A DNA stretch of 64,000 nt from Hysterangium stoloniferum (lineage: Eukaryota; Basidiomycota; Agaricomycetes; Hysterangiales; Hysterangiaceae), in contig WHVD01000001.1 in NCBI GenBank assembly GCA_015178975.1, positions 868,001 through 932,000 of the forward strand. Direction: 5' to 3'. Made by a program: the position numbers and the translations under genes. Within the stretch, counting starts at the first letter, position 1, and every line of letters begins with the position of its first letter. Shown one piece after another: positions 38,876 to 47,953 of this stretch. The notes beneath the pieces were generated by a model. The model was not told the DNA's origin, ran no database searches, and saw only the letters and a program-made list of their open reading frames with translations.

Positions 38876-40469
38876 CAGTGACCCAAAAAAGCGTCCGGAT
38901 GTTTGGTGAAATTGGAAAGATGGGTTTGCAGCTCTAGAAATAAAATAGATAAAATTCTGAATAAATAAAAGGTAAGAGGTATACATCTGACCTACATGAT
39001 GACATAAGCATAACATCATAGCTTTCCTTATCAGGGAAGTAGGAAATGAACAATGGACATGGTGCATCCGGACATTTTTTTTGCTCTGTCAACTGATACA
39101 TGAAACTCAATAAGGTTCATATAACTGTGGGAATTTCTGGTTAGGTTCAACAATGTCATGTGACCACATGTTTAAATAACACATTTACATGAACCTTTGC
39201 CTCAATTCACCCCCCCACCACATGATGAAGAAGCACTCTACTGAAACAAGGCTCTCTGTCATTTCTCTTCTCCAGGAAGGTCACTCCTGCAGAACAATTG
39301 CTTCTAAACTTCATATTGGGCACTCTACAGTATCAGAAATTCGCTTTCAACTCCCTGGTCCACTTCCAACACCTTCCAGAGGTTGTCCTCCCAAACTCTC
39401 CCCCAGGGATCATCACCACCTGGCTCGTTCTATCACCTCTGGACAGGTTGATAATGCCTCCCAAGCCAAGTCCCACCTCTCCCTCAATGTCTGCACACAG
39501 ACAATTAGAAATGCATTGAAGAAAGAGAATTTGAAGGCTGTGGTGAAGGCCAAAAGACCTCTTCTTGCCTGTCGACACATCAAGGCTCAATATGAGTTTG
39601 CTATCAAGTACCAGCATTGGACTGAGGAGGACTGGTTTAGGGTTATCTTCTCAGATGAGACCAAAATCAATCGTTTGGGCTCTGATGGGAGGTTGTGGGT
39701 ATGGAAAAGACCAGGTTCTGCAGTCACTCAGCAGCATATCAATGGAACTATCAAATTTGGAGGGGGGAGTCTAATGATTTGGGGATGTATGACAGCACAT
39801 GGTGTGGGGTACATGTGCAAGATAGATGGGAGGATGGATGGGGAGATGTACAAGGACATATTGGAGGACTATATCTTCAAAACAGTGGAGTATTATGGGA
39901 TGGACAGGGAAAGGTTTGTCTTCCAGCAGGACAATGACCCTAAACACACTTGCAAGTTGGCCAAGGATTGGTTCAAGGACCATCAGGTGGAGGTTTTAGA
40001 CTGGCCTGCACAGTCTCCAGACCTGAATCCAATAGAACACTTATGGTGGGAGTTGAAGAGAAGGCTTGGAACATACCCTGAGGCACCCAAGAGCATATTG
40101 GAGCTCTGGGAGAGAGTGGAGGTGGAATGGGAGGGTATTCCAAGGGAGAAATGCCTTGAATTGATCAAGAGCATGCCTAGAAGGGTTGCTGCAGTACTAA
40201 AGGCCAAGGGGGGGTACACTAAATACTGAAACTGGTAAAAACTAGTAATTAATTACAAGAGCAAAAAAAGTGTCCGGATGCACCATGTCCATTATTAATT
40301 TCCTACTTTCCTGATAAGGAAAGTTATGATGTCATGCTTATGTCATCATGTAGGTCAGATGTATACCTCTTACCTCTGATTTATTCAGAAATTTATCTAT
40401 TTTATTTCTGGAGCTGTAAACCCATCTTTCCAATTTCACCAAACATCCAGATGCTTTTTTGGGTCACTG
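38876..40469 (+). mobile_element. Apparently intact Tc1-family transposon
   Basis: 1,594 bp starting CAGTGACCCAAAAAAGC and ending with the reverse complement, flanked by TA (38,874-38,875 and 40,470-40,471). The terminal inverted repeats are about 210 bp each (38,876-39,086 and 40,258-40,469). Each carries a GTCCGGATG core at the outer end and an inverted one at the inner end, an IR/DR-like layout that gives two likely transposase sites per end. It encodes one open transposase. It is the youngest layer of the nested stack. Confidence 0.93.
39189..40229 (+). CDS. Tc1/mariner transposase, DD34E
   Basis: 346 residues, uninterrupted. Cut-and-paste transposase that binds the element ends and inserts at TA. 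Residues about 20-110 form a paired-like helix-turn-helix region (LSVISLLQEGHSCRTIASK ... STVSEI). The catalytic triad is D156 (FSDETKIN), D248 (QQDNDPKH) and E283 ([11 protein letters not shown]), with 34 residues between D248 and E283. GGGSLMIWGC is the usual conserved box. The C-terminus RRVAAVLKAKGGYTKY is complete. Methionines 12 and 13 are alternative starts that would give the more usual Tc1 N-terminus. All catalytic residues are present, so activity is plausible. Confidence 0.93.
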   Translation: MNLCLNSPPHHMMKKHSTETRLSVISLLQEGHSCRTIASKLHIGHSTVSEIRFQLPGPLPTPSRGCPPKLSPRDHHHLARSITSGQVDNASQAKSHLSLNVCTQTIRNALKKENLKAVVKAKRPLLACRHIKAQYEFAIKYQHWTEEDWFRVIFSDETKINRLGSDGRLWVWKRPGSAVTQQHINGTIKFGGGSLMIWGCMTAHGVGYMCKIDGRMDGEMYKDILEDYIFKTVEYYGMDRERFVFQQDNDPKHTCKLAKDWFKDHQVEVLDWPAQSPDLNPIEHLWWELKRRLGTYPEAPKSILELWERVEVEWEGIPREKCLELIKSMPRRVAAVLKAKGGYTKY

Positions 40470-40530
40470 TATAGGGTGCAGGTGCATATAGGGCAATGCT
40501 CAGAGTCTGGTGGGTTTTCCAGTTGTAACA

Positions 40531-40800
40531 GATTGGTATGGTCATTCCTCTGATGACATACATCTCAGTCATAAACCTGAGTAGTACTCCATTCTCATCC
40601 TTGAGATAGACAGGGATGTTGACATATCCCAAGACCTTAGCATTTCCAGTGAGTTGAATAAGGCACAGTTTAAGACCCTGTTTCAATTTTGACTTTCTAA
40701 CCCCATGTAGAAGTCTTCTGAGATTAGAGATAGCTCCAGCATCCAGTCTGATCTTAACTAGTTCAGAGGAGTCCAAGCTCCCTATATGCCCATATACATG
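40531..40800 (-). pseudogene. Upstream part of an old Ty3 protease region (continues at 29,736)
   Basis: Minus-strand text KIRLDAGAISNLRRLL ... LKDENGVLLRFMTEMYVIRGMTIPI resembles the retropepsin-like region of mushroom Ty3 elements (a D-A-G in place of D-S/T-G). It is interrupted by the LTR at 38,068-40,530 and by B1. Upstream remains to about 40,860 are unclear. Confidence 0.55.
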
Positions 40801-40860
40801 TAGTGTGGAGATTCCTATACTGGAGTAACTGCTTGGAGGGTCCCTTTTTCAATAGACAAT

Positions 40861-41623
40861 GGCCATATCTTGCTTCATTGTTTGACTAGGTTGTTGTAAT
40901 GTATTTAGGGGTTTCTCTCAGATAGCTCAATAAATGCTATAGTGTCACAGAGCTTCAACAATAAAACAAACAAAGGTCCAGTAATTTAAATACTGATAGA
41001 TTAATTAGTTGTGCTATTAAGCTTAAACAATTAAAATCAATGCTTATTTTGATTATTGAAAGGTTCAATAGAACTGTGTACGACTCTTTTAGGAAATAAA
41101 CAGCTATTCCTTGAGAATAGGGGCTAGAAGCTAAGTATATATGTGCAGTAACTTAGCAGACTTGATATAAAGCTTCAGTTTCTTGTATGCTTATTTGTAA
41201 CTATTAATAGATATTTAACAAGATGTTAAATAATTTATTAACAGAGACAATAATTTGTACAGATTAATTGAGTGCTTGTACTATATGTGTAAGATCTGCA
41301 AAATGTTGTTGTGTACACTCAGCAGATCTACCAGTTAAATGAACAAATCCCATTTGATTGCCTTTCTTCCATTCTCCATTGGAATCATCAGCTAGTCGGA
41401 CCATTTGGGAATTGATTGAATGAGGTCATCCAGAGTTCTTGACCATGTGAATAGGGTTTGAGCAGATAAAATGCCATGATACCTACCCAACCAAGCCACA
41501 ACTGTCATGGGCATGGTGAGATACATATCTCATCTTGTAGTCCTGTGCAATGGCTGTAATCTCCTCATCTGAAACTTGGGAGGCATAGTACATATCCCAT
41601 TTATTGTCAATAGGTTCATCATA
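40861..41623. other. AT-rich stretch, no gene seen
   Basis: No supported ORF. It may be further remains of the old Ty3 element, or of the LTR whose 5' end appears at 42,290-42,422. Neither could be shown. Confidence 0.35.
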
Positions 41624-42286
41624 GGAGGTTGTCCATAATCATTATAATATCAGATGTTTACTGGTAAAATTTATATTTCTACAAAACTCCATCTTTAAAT
41701 AATGATATATCCTCTGAGACTATTATATTGTTAACCAACCATAAGAAACAATTCTCCATATTACATCCTAAACAATTCAGAGTCAATTAATAGAACCTAT
41801 TGTATATGGTTTTCCAAGTTATGTAAATACTTGCTAATACTTTTGTTGTTAATTTGTTTTTTAAAAGCTAAACTGTAGTTATTTCCTAGTAAAATATGTG
41901 ATACATGTATATAATTGGAAATTTTTTGTCCTGTGGCTTTCTTAGTTGGGTGAAATCACCTATATATTCTGGGTATGTTGAATCAAGTAGAAATCTGTTC
42001 AGATTGACAGATTATATGTATTTAGAGGTGCCAATGATATACATATGCATGGAATGGACTATCTAAAGGTATCCATTTTTTTAAAGTATTAGTGTTTCAA
42101 ACTACTAATTTTTTTTTATTGTCTACTTGTGTCCAGAAAGATTCTCTAGTTTGTAATGTATGAGAGAGTTTAAAACTTTCAAAAAGTTTTAAAAACCAAA
42201 TTATGTTTGAATCACATCCCAGATGTTTAAATGACCTTTAGAGTATATTAGAATTTGGTATACTTAATAGCTTGCAGATATCCTCC
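41624..42286 (-). mobile_element. MITE-2 copy b
   Basis: 663 bp with ends GGAGGTTGTCC and GATATCCTCC, flanked by ATA on both sides (41,621-41,623 and 42,287-42,289). It aligns in reverse with 19,932-20,606 over most of its length. Non-coding. Confidence 0.85.
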
Positions 42287-42289
42287 ATA

Positions 42290-42422
42290 GACCAATTGTC
42301 CATGATACATATGAAGGGGTCTGGGATGTCCAGGTGGAGTCCAGTGGCTAGTTCATGCAATATAGAGAGTTGAATACCTATAGGATGGGTTCCAGGTCCT
42401 GGCAGGTTTCCTGATCCTAACA
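42290..42422 (-). mobile_element. LTR 5' fragment next to MITE-2
   Basis: On the minus strand TGTTAGGATCAGGAAACC followed by about 115 bp of LTR-like sequence, broken by MITE-2. The rest of the LTR was not identified with confidence. Confidence 0.5.
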
Positions 42423-42603
42423 CTCTGACAGAAAAGAACAGTTCAACCCAGATCACCACTGTGAAGAGTCATAGAAGTTCTGGGCTTTGAGGGTAAGTGT
42501 GAGGCTCAGAGCAAAGATGTGATGTGACTTGTACATAGCTGTTAAAGATGGCTGAGACAATACCCCAATCATGGCTTGCAGGACACTTCAAATGGTGTCT
42601 TTG

Positions 42604-43346
42604 TGTCAGGATCCCATCATTTTGGACTCCTGTGACCTGTTTTTAGACTCAAAACCCTCTGTTGACTCACTATCAGAACCCCCACTCAAGGTATCACTGC
42701 TCATGGCATCCCCAACACTTGTTTCATTATAGTAGTTGACCTTTTAGTTTTCCATTCTGTCTCCATCCCATTCACTCCCCCATCACCATCTCCCTTTACA
42801 CATCTCATTTGCCACCTCAGGCTCCTTTAGTATTGTTTAGTATCCTACATTTAGTCATCCCACCTTGTCATCAACTTCTCATTATCTGTTTCACCTTTTG
42901 CTTCCTTGATTGGCCCTCCAGTCATCCATCCCATTATAGTATAAAATCTTCTTCATGTATGCTACAGTTCTTCAGTTTGAAAATCAACATAGATTACCCC
43001 CTATTGGTTCTCAGTCCCTTTCCTCCCTTCTCAATACCCTCAAAGATTTTTTCAGCAAGCTGCAAACTCTTATTTTATGACCCTTAGTATTTCAGTCCCC
43101 CAGTAGATTGAGCTAAGTATTGGATTTCATCTCTATTGTACTATCTGCTCTGTTTGAAATACCAGAGCACCCTGACAGTTCATATGAGGATGCAACACAT
43201 AAGTTGAAGCCAAGCTCCACTATGTTTATAGAGTTGGACCTCCCAACTAATACAATCTCTATTGTCAGCCCCTTGATTAGCTTATTTCCAATCATTGGAC
43301 CCCCAACTTAGAGCCTTCCTTTCCCCTTTTAGCTTAGATCTTAACA
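42604..43346 (+). mobile_element. Solo LTR, imperfect target duplication
   Basis: TGTCAGGATCCC ... TAGATCTTAACA, 743 bp. Flanks are CTTTG and CTTGG, one mismatch. It contains the covariant hairpin gcaacacataagttgaagcc near 43,187, which shows its sense is plus. It is related to the truncated LTRs at 43,560-44,400. Confidence 0.7.
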
Positions 43347-43559
43347 CTTGGGCAAGTTGTGGTTATGGGGTAAAAAGTGTCTGAGTTCTCTGTTACACCC
43401 ACTAGTGTATATAAGACAAAAGTAAGTATGCACCCACAAGAGTCTATGTACCCAAAGGCATACATGGATCTTCAAACTAATGTAAATGCATGTAAACAAT
43501 GATTTTACTTAGTCAGAAAATGGTAGAAAATAAGGAAAAAGATGGGAAATATAATATGA

Positions 43560-44400
43560 TGAAATGGTTACATTCCCGTGAGAGGGGGTACCCCTCACAC
43601 AAAGTATCATTTACATGTAGGACAGATAATGAGAGAGGATCAGGATGGAGACAGAACAGAATGATAAAAAGGTGATCTACAGTGAAACAGGTGTCAGCAT
43701 GCTGCAGGTGGTAGCACTGTGGTCAAGGGTACCAATAGTGGGACACTAGAGGGTGAGGAGGGAAACACAGCTGTGGGGGGCTGAATGACAGGGATCCTAA
43801 CATCACAATCAGGGATGTCAATGTTGGGATGCCAGAGGGTTTCCAGAGTGAGAACAAGTTTCAGGGACCTGTTAGGATCCCAGTCATTCAGCCCCCTCCA
43901 ACCTCATTCTACTCTCTCTACCCTCCAGCTTCCCATCATTGGTACCCCTGACCAGTGCCCTGACACTTGTGTCACTATGTTTTCCCTTTTCATCATCCCA
44001 TCCTGTCTCCATCCTAATGCTCTTCCATCACCCATTTCACTTGTAAATGATATTTTGCCACCTCATACCCTTTAGAATACTTCTACTACATTGCATTTAG
44101 TTCTAGCCTGATCCTTACCCAATCCTGTGCTTCCTTTGACCTGTCACTGCTTCCCACTTCCTTGATTGGCCCTCCACACATCTATTACACCTTTGTATAA
44201 AGTTCCTACCATGTATGCTACTACTCTTCAGTTCTAATATTGACTTATATTACCCCCATTTAGTCTTCAGTCTACTTACTCCCTCCCTAATACCCTATAA
44301 GGTGTCATTGGCAAGCTACAACCCTCTACCTCACATCACTTAGTATATTGGCCCCCCAGTTGAGTGAGCTAAGTCTTATCTTCAGTTCTATTCACATTAG
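43560..44400. mobile_element. Two truncated related LTRs in head-to-head orientation
   Basis: The left one runs leftward from 43,802 (minus strand TGTTAGGATCCCTGTCATTCAG) to about 43,560. The right one runs rightward from 43,870 (TGTTAGGATCCCAGTCATTCAG) to about 44,400. The two are clearly homologous for more than 200 bp and are separated by 67 bp. Both lack the 3' part with the hairpin motif. Confidence 0.7.
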
Positions 44401-44463
44401 TTTCAAGACCTATGTACACCTGTGGGTATGTAGACACTTGTGGGCATGCACACCGTAGTTTTA

Positions 44464-45945
44464 CAGTGACTTACAAAACATATCCAATGGTTTGCAGTTT
44501 CAACATGTATAGCTTATACCCCAGTAGATAAAATTGTAAAAATCACCAAAATATTTTCCAACATACTTTATCATGTATAATCCAAGATACCATAATGTCT
44601 TTATGTAATATCCATATATGGTAACAATATGAATATTTTAATAGAGAGGGGTCATTGGATACCTTTTGTCACTGACAGGCTTTTGGCAAGAAATTACTTA
44701 TATTTAGTACTTGGTATAGCCACCCTTTGCCTTTAATACATCTGCAACCCTCCTAGGCATACTTTCAATCAAATCCTGGCACACCTTTGCATCAATCTTG
44801 TACCATTCCTCCACCACCCTCTCCTAAAGCTCTTCCATCCCCTAGGGTGCATTCTCATACCCTGCCAACCTCCTCTTCAGGTGATTCCATAAGTGTTCAA
44901 TGGGATTCAGGTCAGGAGACTGTGCTGGCCATGAGAGAACCCTGAAACCATTTTCTTGGAACCAATTCTGGGCCTTCTTGCAGGTATGCTTGGGGTCATT
45001 ATCCTGCTGGAAGATGACATCATCTGCAGATTTACCATAATCCCTGAGGCTGGCTTGCAGGTCATCCTCCAGAATCTGTATGTAGAGATCCCCATCCATC
45101 CTTCCATCAATCTTGCATGCATAACCCCCCCCCCCACAGCATGCACCCCCACATCATCAAAGATCCACCACCAAACTTCAGGGTTCCCTCAACCAGCCTG
45201 TCACTCAAGCCCTCCCCTGCCTTTTTCCACACCCACTTCCTACCATCTGACCCCAGCCTATTTATTTTTGTCTCATCAGACCACACCACCTTCTTCCAGT
45301 CCTCCACAGTCCAATCTTGATGTGCCAAAGCAAAGTCCATCCTCTCCTTCCTATGCTTCTTAGAAAGAAGAGGCCTTTTCTTCTTTACCACAGGCTTCAT
45401 CTGTTGGAATAATGGGTTATGTGAGCATGCACAATGTGCTACACCAGTTAAGCCACCCCATTGTTGTTAGCTTGTCCCTTTGTTTTATTGTTCTTTTGTT
45501 CCACCTTTATGTTGTGTCACAAAAATCTATTGTTCCTTTTAGTTAAATAGAGCAGCTACATGATTGTATCTACAATGATTTGGCATACAGCGTGCAAATA
45601 CTGAGTATTGTTCTTTCACTTGTTCTCACATCATCCCAGCTGCCTTGAGTCCATGATGTACTGTTTGAGGATTGAGTGACTGGTTGGTGATAGTGCAAAG
45701 TGCCTTTGTTGCATCTACAGCTGTATCAGCCTTCCCAGAGCTGATAAGACATTGTGCAAAACGGATATTGGCTGTAGAGAGTTTGGAAGGATGACCACCA
45801 GAGGACTTAGAAAGGTGGGAGCGATGTTTAGAGTGAAGTCTAGAGATAGTAGCAAAGCCATATCCAGTGGAAACTGAAATATGTTTGGCAGAATGGCCAG
45901 CATCAAGTACATAGAGAAAGGGTCTCTCACTGGACAGCAGGGGAC
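44464..45945 (-). pseudogene. Dead Tc1-like transposon, split by a solo LTR
   Basis: Transposase text on the minus strand: HTH region GHSAKHISVSTGYGFATISRL (near 45,900), ending ..HHGLKAAGM. After the LTR at 45,402-45,630 it continues KPVVKKKRPLLSKKH, WSDETKINRLGSDG, then [25 protein letters not shown] and MPRRVADVLKAKGGYTKY with the stop at 44,704. The frame shifts at a run of C (near 45,125). A terminal CAGTGACTTAC lies at 44,464 after TA. The other terminus was not found. It is a different subfamily from 38,876-40,469. Confidence 0.8.
45402..45630. mobile_element. Small solo LTR with target duplication TCATC
   Basis: 229 bp, TGTTGGAATAATGGG ... TTGTTCTCACA, with TCATC at 45,397-45,401 and 45,631-45,635. 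It interrupts the dead Tc1 transposase, and removing it rejoins the reading at KAAGM-KPVV. Its size and TGTTGGAATA start suggest a copia-type LTR. It lacks the hairpin motif seen in the Ty3-type LTRs. Confidence 0.85.
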
Positions 45946-46014
45946 AGAGGATGCATAGTTGAAATTAGAAGAATCTTAGCTGTGAAAGCCCTTCTACTTA
46001 TACTTTAGCACAGC

Positions 46015-46652
46015 ATGATCACATCCAGGACGGATACTGTGCTTGATCGAACGTCATTGTCAGAGTCCTTCAACAGTGCAACAAGTGCGGGAATGACACC
46101 TGCAATGGCGGCTCGAAATTCGGCTGTGGTCAAATGTCAGCTGGATTCCCATCCCATTATTTTTTTTTTAATTCGAGGCAACAAAAAGAAACTCTTGATG
46201 CATGACATTTCAATGCTTTTCTGCAGTCTGAGCTAGGGTGTACCACAAAAACATTCACGATTCAACTATTACCCGCGTCAGATAAGAGGTTTTGTATATG
46301 TGGAAGATGGTAGAAGTGCCTTACAAGCTATTATTGACGCATCTGTCTTTGCAGAGATAGCTCGAACACGCCCCGAACACGTTCCACCTCCACGCTTGCA
46401 ACATCTGCAATGGCGAAACCATGCACATCAGCCCAATTATCGGAAATGCTCCCATGTTCAAGGCATCGCTTCTGCGGTTTTGGATACGACTTCTGTGCTG
46501 GCTATTGCCACAGACTTGCCATACCTGCAGAGAATTTGCTGGGAGCCCTCAGCTATATGCAAAGAACGCGTCAACAATGTTGAAATTATTGACTTCGCTG
46601 CACAGCACAGATCATTCCCTGAATTAGAACATATCAGTTCGACTGAAAGGAT
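46015..46652 (-). pseudogene. Coding-like fragment with HEAT/ARM-style text, left of B2
   Basis: Near 46,130-46,030 the minus strand reads FRAAIAGVIPALVALLKD followed by SDNDVRSSTVSVL, the style of a HEAT or armadillo repeat. A second open stretch (46,652-46,440) reads GILSVELICSNSG... without a known family. Stops separate them, so this is a remnant if it is a gene at all. B2 sits at its upstream edge. Confidence 0.35.
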
Positions 46653-46657
46653 GCCAG

Positions 46658-47243
46658 TGTTAAGTGCCGTGTCGGGAACTTATTCCAGAACTATCGGGAA
46701 GTCACCGGGAAGTCGGGAACAACTAGATAGGGTCAGGACGTCGGCTTCAGCTTATGTGCTGCGCCTCTACGCAAACGCTCAATGTCCTTAATTTTGGAGG
46801 TGAGACTTATGATGGGAGTTACGGATATTCAGAGTTCTGAAGAGTTCCGAATATCGAGCGTACAGAAAGACGGGAGAAGGAATAAGAAACTAAGTCGATA
46901 TCAGATCTAAAGTAAAGTACAAATTCGCGGAAACTAATATAAGTCTACTCGTTATTGTACTACAAACTGAGACCATAATAAGACGGAAACGGAAGTATTC
47001 TTAAAACGGAAATACAATAAGACATATTAGGAAAACAATATTTCGAGACGGGAATACAACAAACAAACGAGTGAATACTTGTCAACGGACAAATTACCAA
47101 ATGCGGAACAAACGAAGAACGCGGATGATACGGTAACTATGATGTTCCGTAGTCGGATATCGGATATCGAAAGTGGGAGATCGGAAGTTGGAAGTGGGAG
47201 ATCGGAAGTCAGATATTGAAACATCCGGGAATGGGTCGTAACA
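46658..47243 (-). repeat. 3' LTR of B2
   Basis: 586 bp, TGTTACGACCC ... CACTTAACA on the minus strand, preceded in element sense by the same G-run polypurine tract as B1. The hairpin motif starts near 46,741. The two B2 LTRs differ in length by 9 bp. Confidence 0.9.
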
Positions 47244-47427
47244 GTACCCCCCTGTTAGGCCGAAATCCCATAGAGGCGATTAGGTACTGAGTATTTGAAG
47301 CGACGGCTGACTGTTATGTGTCGTGAAAATTACGCAAATATGGAGGTGAGAGTTTCGGTTATTATTCTGAGTATAAAAACCTCCAAATATTCGAATTAAC
47401 GTTTTTGTTTCTTTATCCACGACTTGT

Positions 47428-47868
47428 ATGTTGATTCATCGGCCGTTATTCATCACTACCCCGGAAGACTCAGATACTGAAATATCCATCCTGCAAAGAA
47501 TGTCGAAGGTCGCAGAACTTCAACAAAAACGCCAGAAAATGGAGGAGTTGAAGCGACGACAGGAGGAGGAGGAAAAAGCGTTGATAAAAGAGTTGAGGGA
47601 TGCGGAAGAGGCGGAAAAACGGGAATTGGAGCGGGCGAAGGCGGAAAAAGAAAAAGAGTTGGCGAGGTTGCGGAAAGTGATGGAGGATCGGAGGTTGAAG
47701 GAAGAAGAAGTGAAGAAACAACAAGAAGCTGAGGCGGCGGAAAAACGTAAGGAGGTAAGGGAAGGAAAGGTGAGTGAAGATGAGGAGGTACAGGATATGG
47801 TGGAAAGTGCGGAGGTTGCAGGAGATGAAGTGGAAGGCGGATTTGGGGTGTCAGAGACTTTGAGATAG
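47428..47868 (+). CDS. Shortened antisense accessory ORF of B2, coiled coil only
   Basis: 146 residues from an ATG 56 bp after a TATA box at 47,372. Its N-terminus matches the B1 protein (ITTPEDSDTEI, MSKVAELQQKRQKMEELKRR), and its C-terminus matches the last B1 residues (DEEVQDMVESAE...GFGVSETLR). The junction KEVREGKV-SEDEEVQ removes both introns, the second exon and the whole cysteine cluster in frame. An extra charged heptad-like insert (LARLRKVMEDRRLKEEEVKK) is present. It could be a deletion derivative that retains only the multimerising part. Whether it is expressed is unknown. Confidence 0.6.
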   Translation: MLIHRPLFITTPEDSDTEISILQRMSKVAELQQKRQKMEELKRRQEEEEKALIKELRDAEEAEKRELERAKAEKEKELARLRKVMEDRRLKEEEVKKQQEAEAAEKRKEVREGKVSEDEEVQDMVESAEVAGDEVEGGFGVSETLR

Positions 47869-47953
47869 ATTTAATAATATTTTTGACTTGCAAAACCTAA
47901 AACGAGTGTGAAAATGGAAGTGTCGGAAGTTGATCAGAAAAGGAACAGAAAGA

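Larger units (their letters stand above)
38068..40530 (-). mobile_element. Solo LTR with target duplication GATTG, interrupted by a Tc1 transposon
   Basis: On the minus strand TGTTACAACTGG (40,530) to CTCCTTAACA (38,068). GATTG lies at 38,063-38,067 and 40,531-40,535. About 870 bp of LTR remain after removing 38,876-40,469. It is the same family as 28,565-29,347. The hairpin motif near 38,132 has a GCTA variant that loses the outer pair. Confidence 0.9.

Noticed and set aside
43395-43560. Copia-like LTR start TGTTACACCCACTAGTG near 43,394
   Set aside because: No second end, target duplication or related copy could be found.
45107-45400. Plus-strand Pro/Ser-rich ORF at 44,956-45,363 as a gene
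   Set aside because: It is the opposite strand of the dead Tc1 transposase and has no own signal.
47456-47893. Minus-strand Pro/Leu/Phe-rich ORF opposite the B2 accessory ORF
   Set aside because: It is the complement of the charged coiled-coil repeat, a typical shadow.
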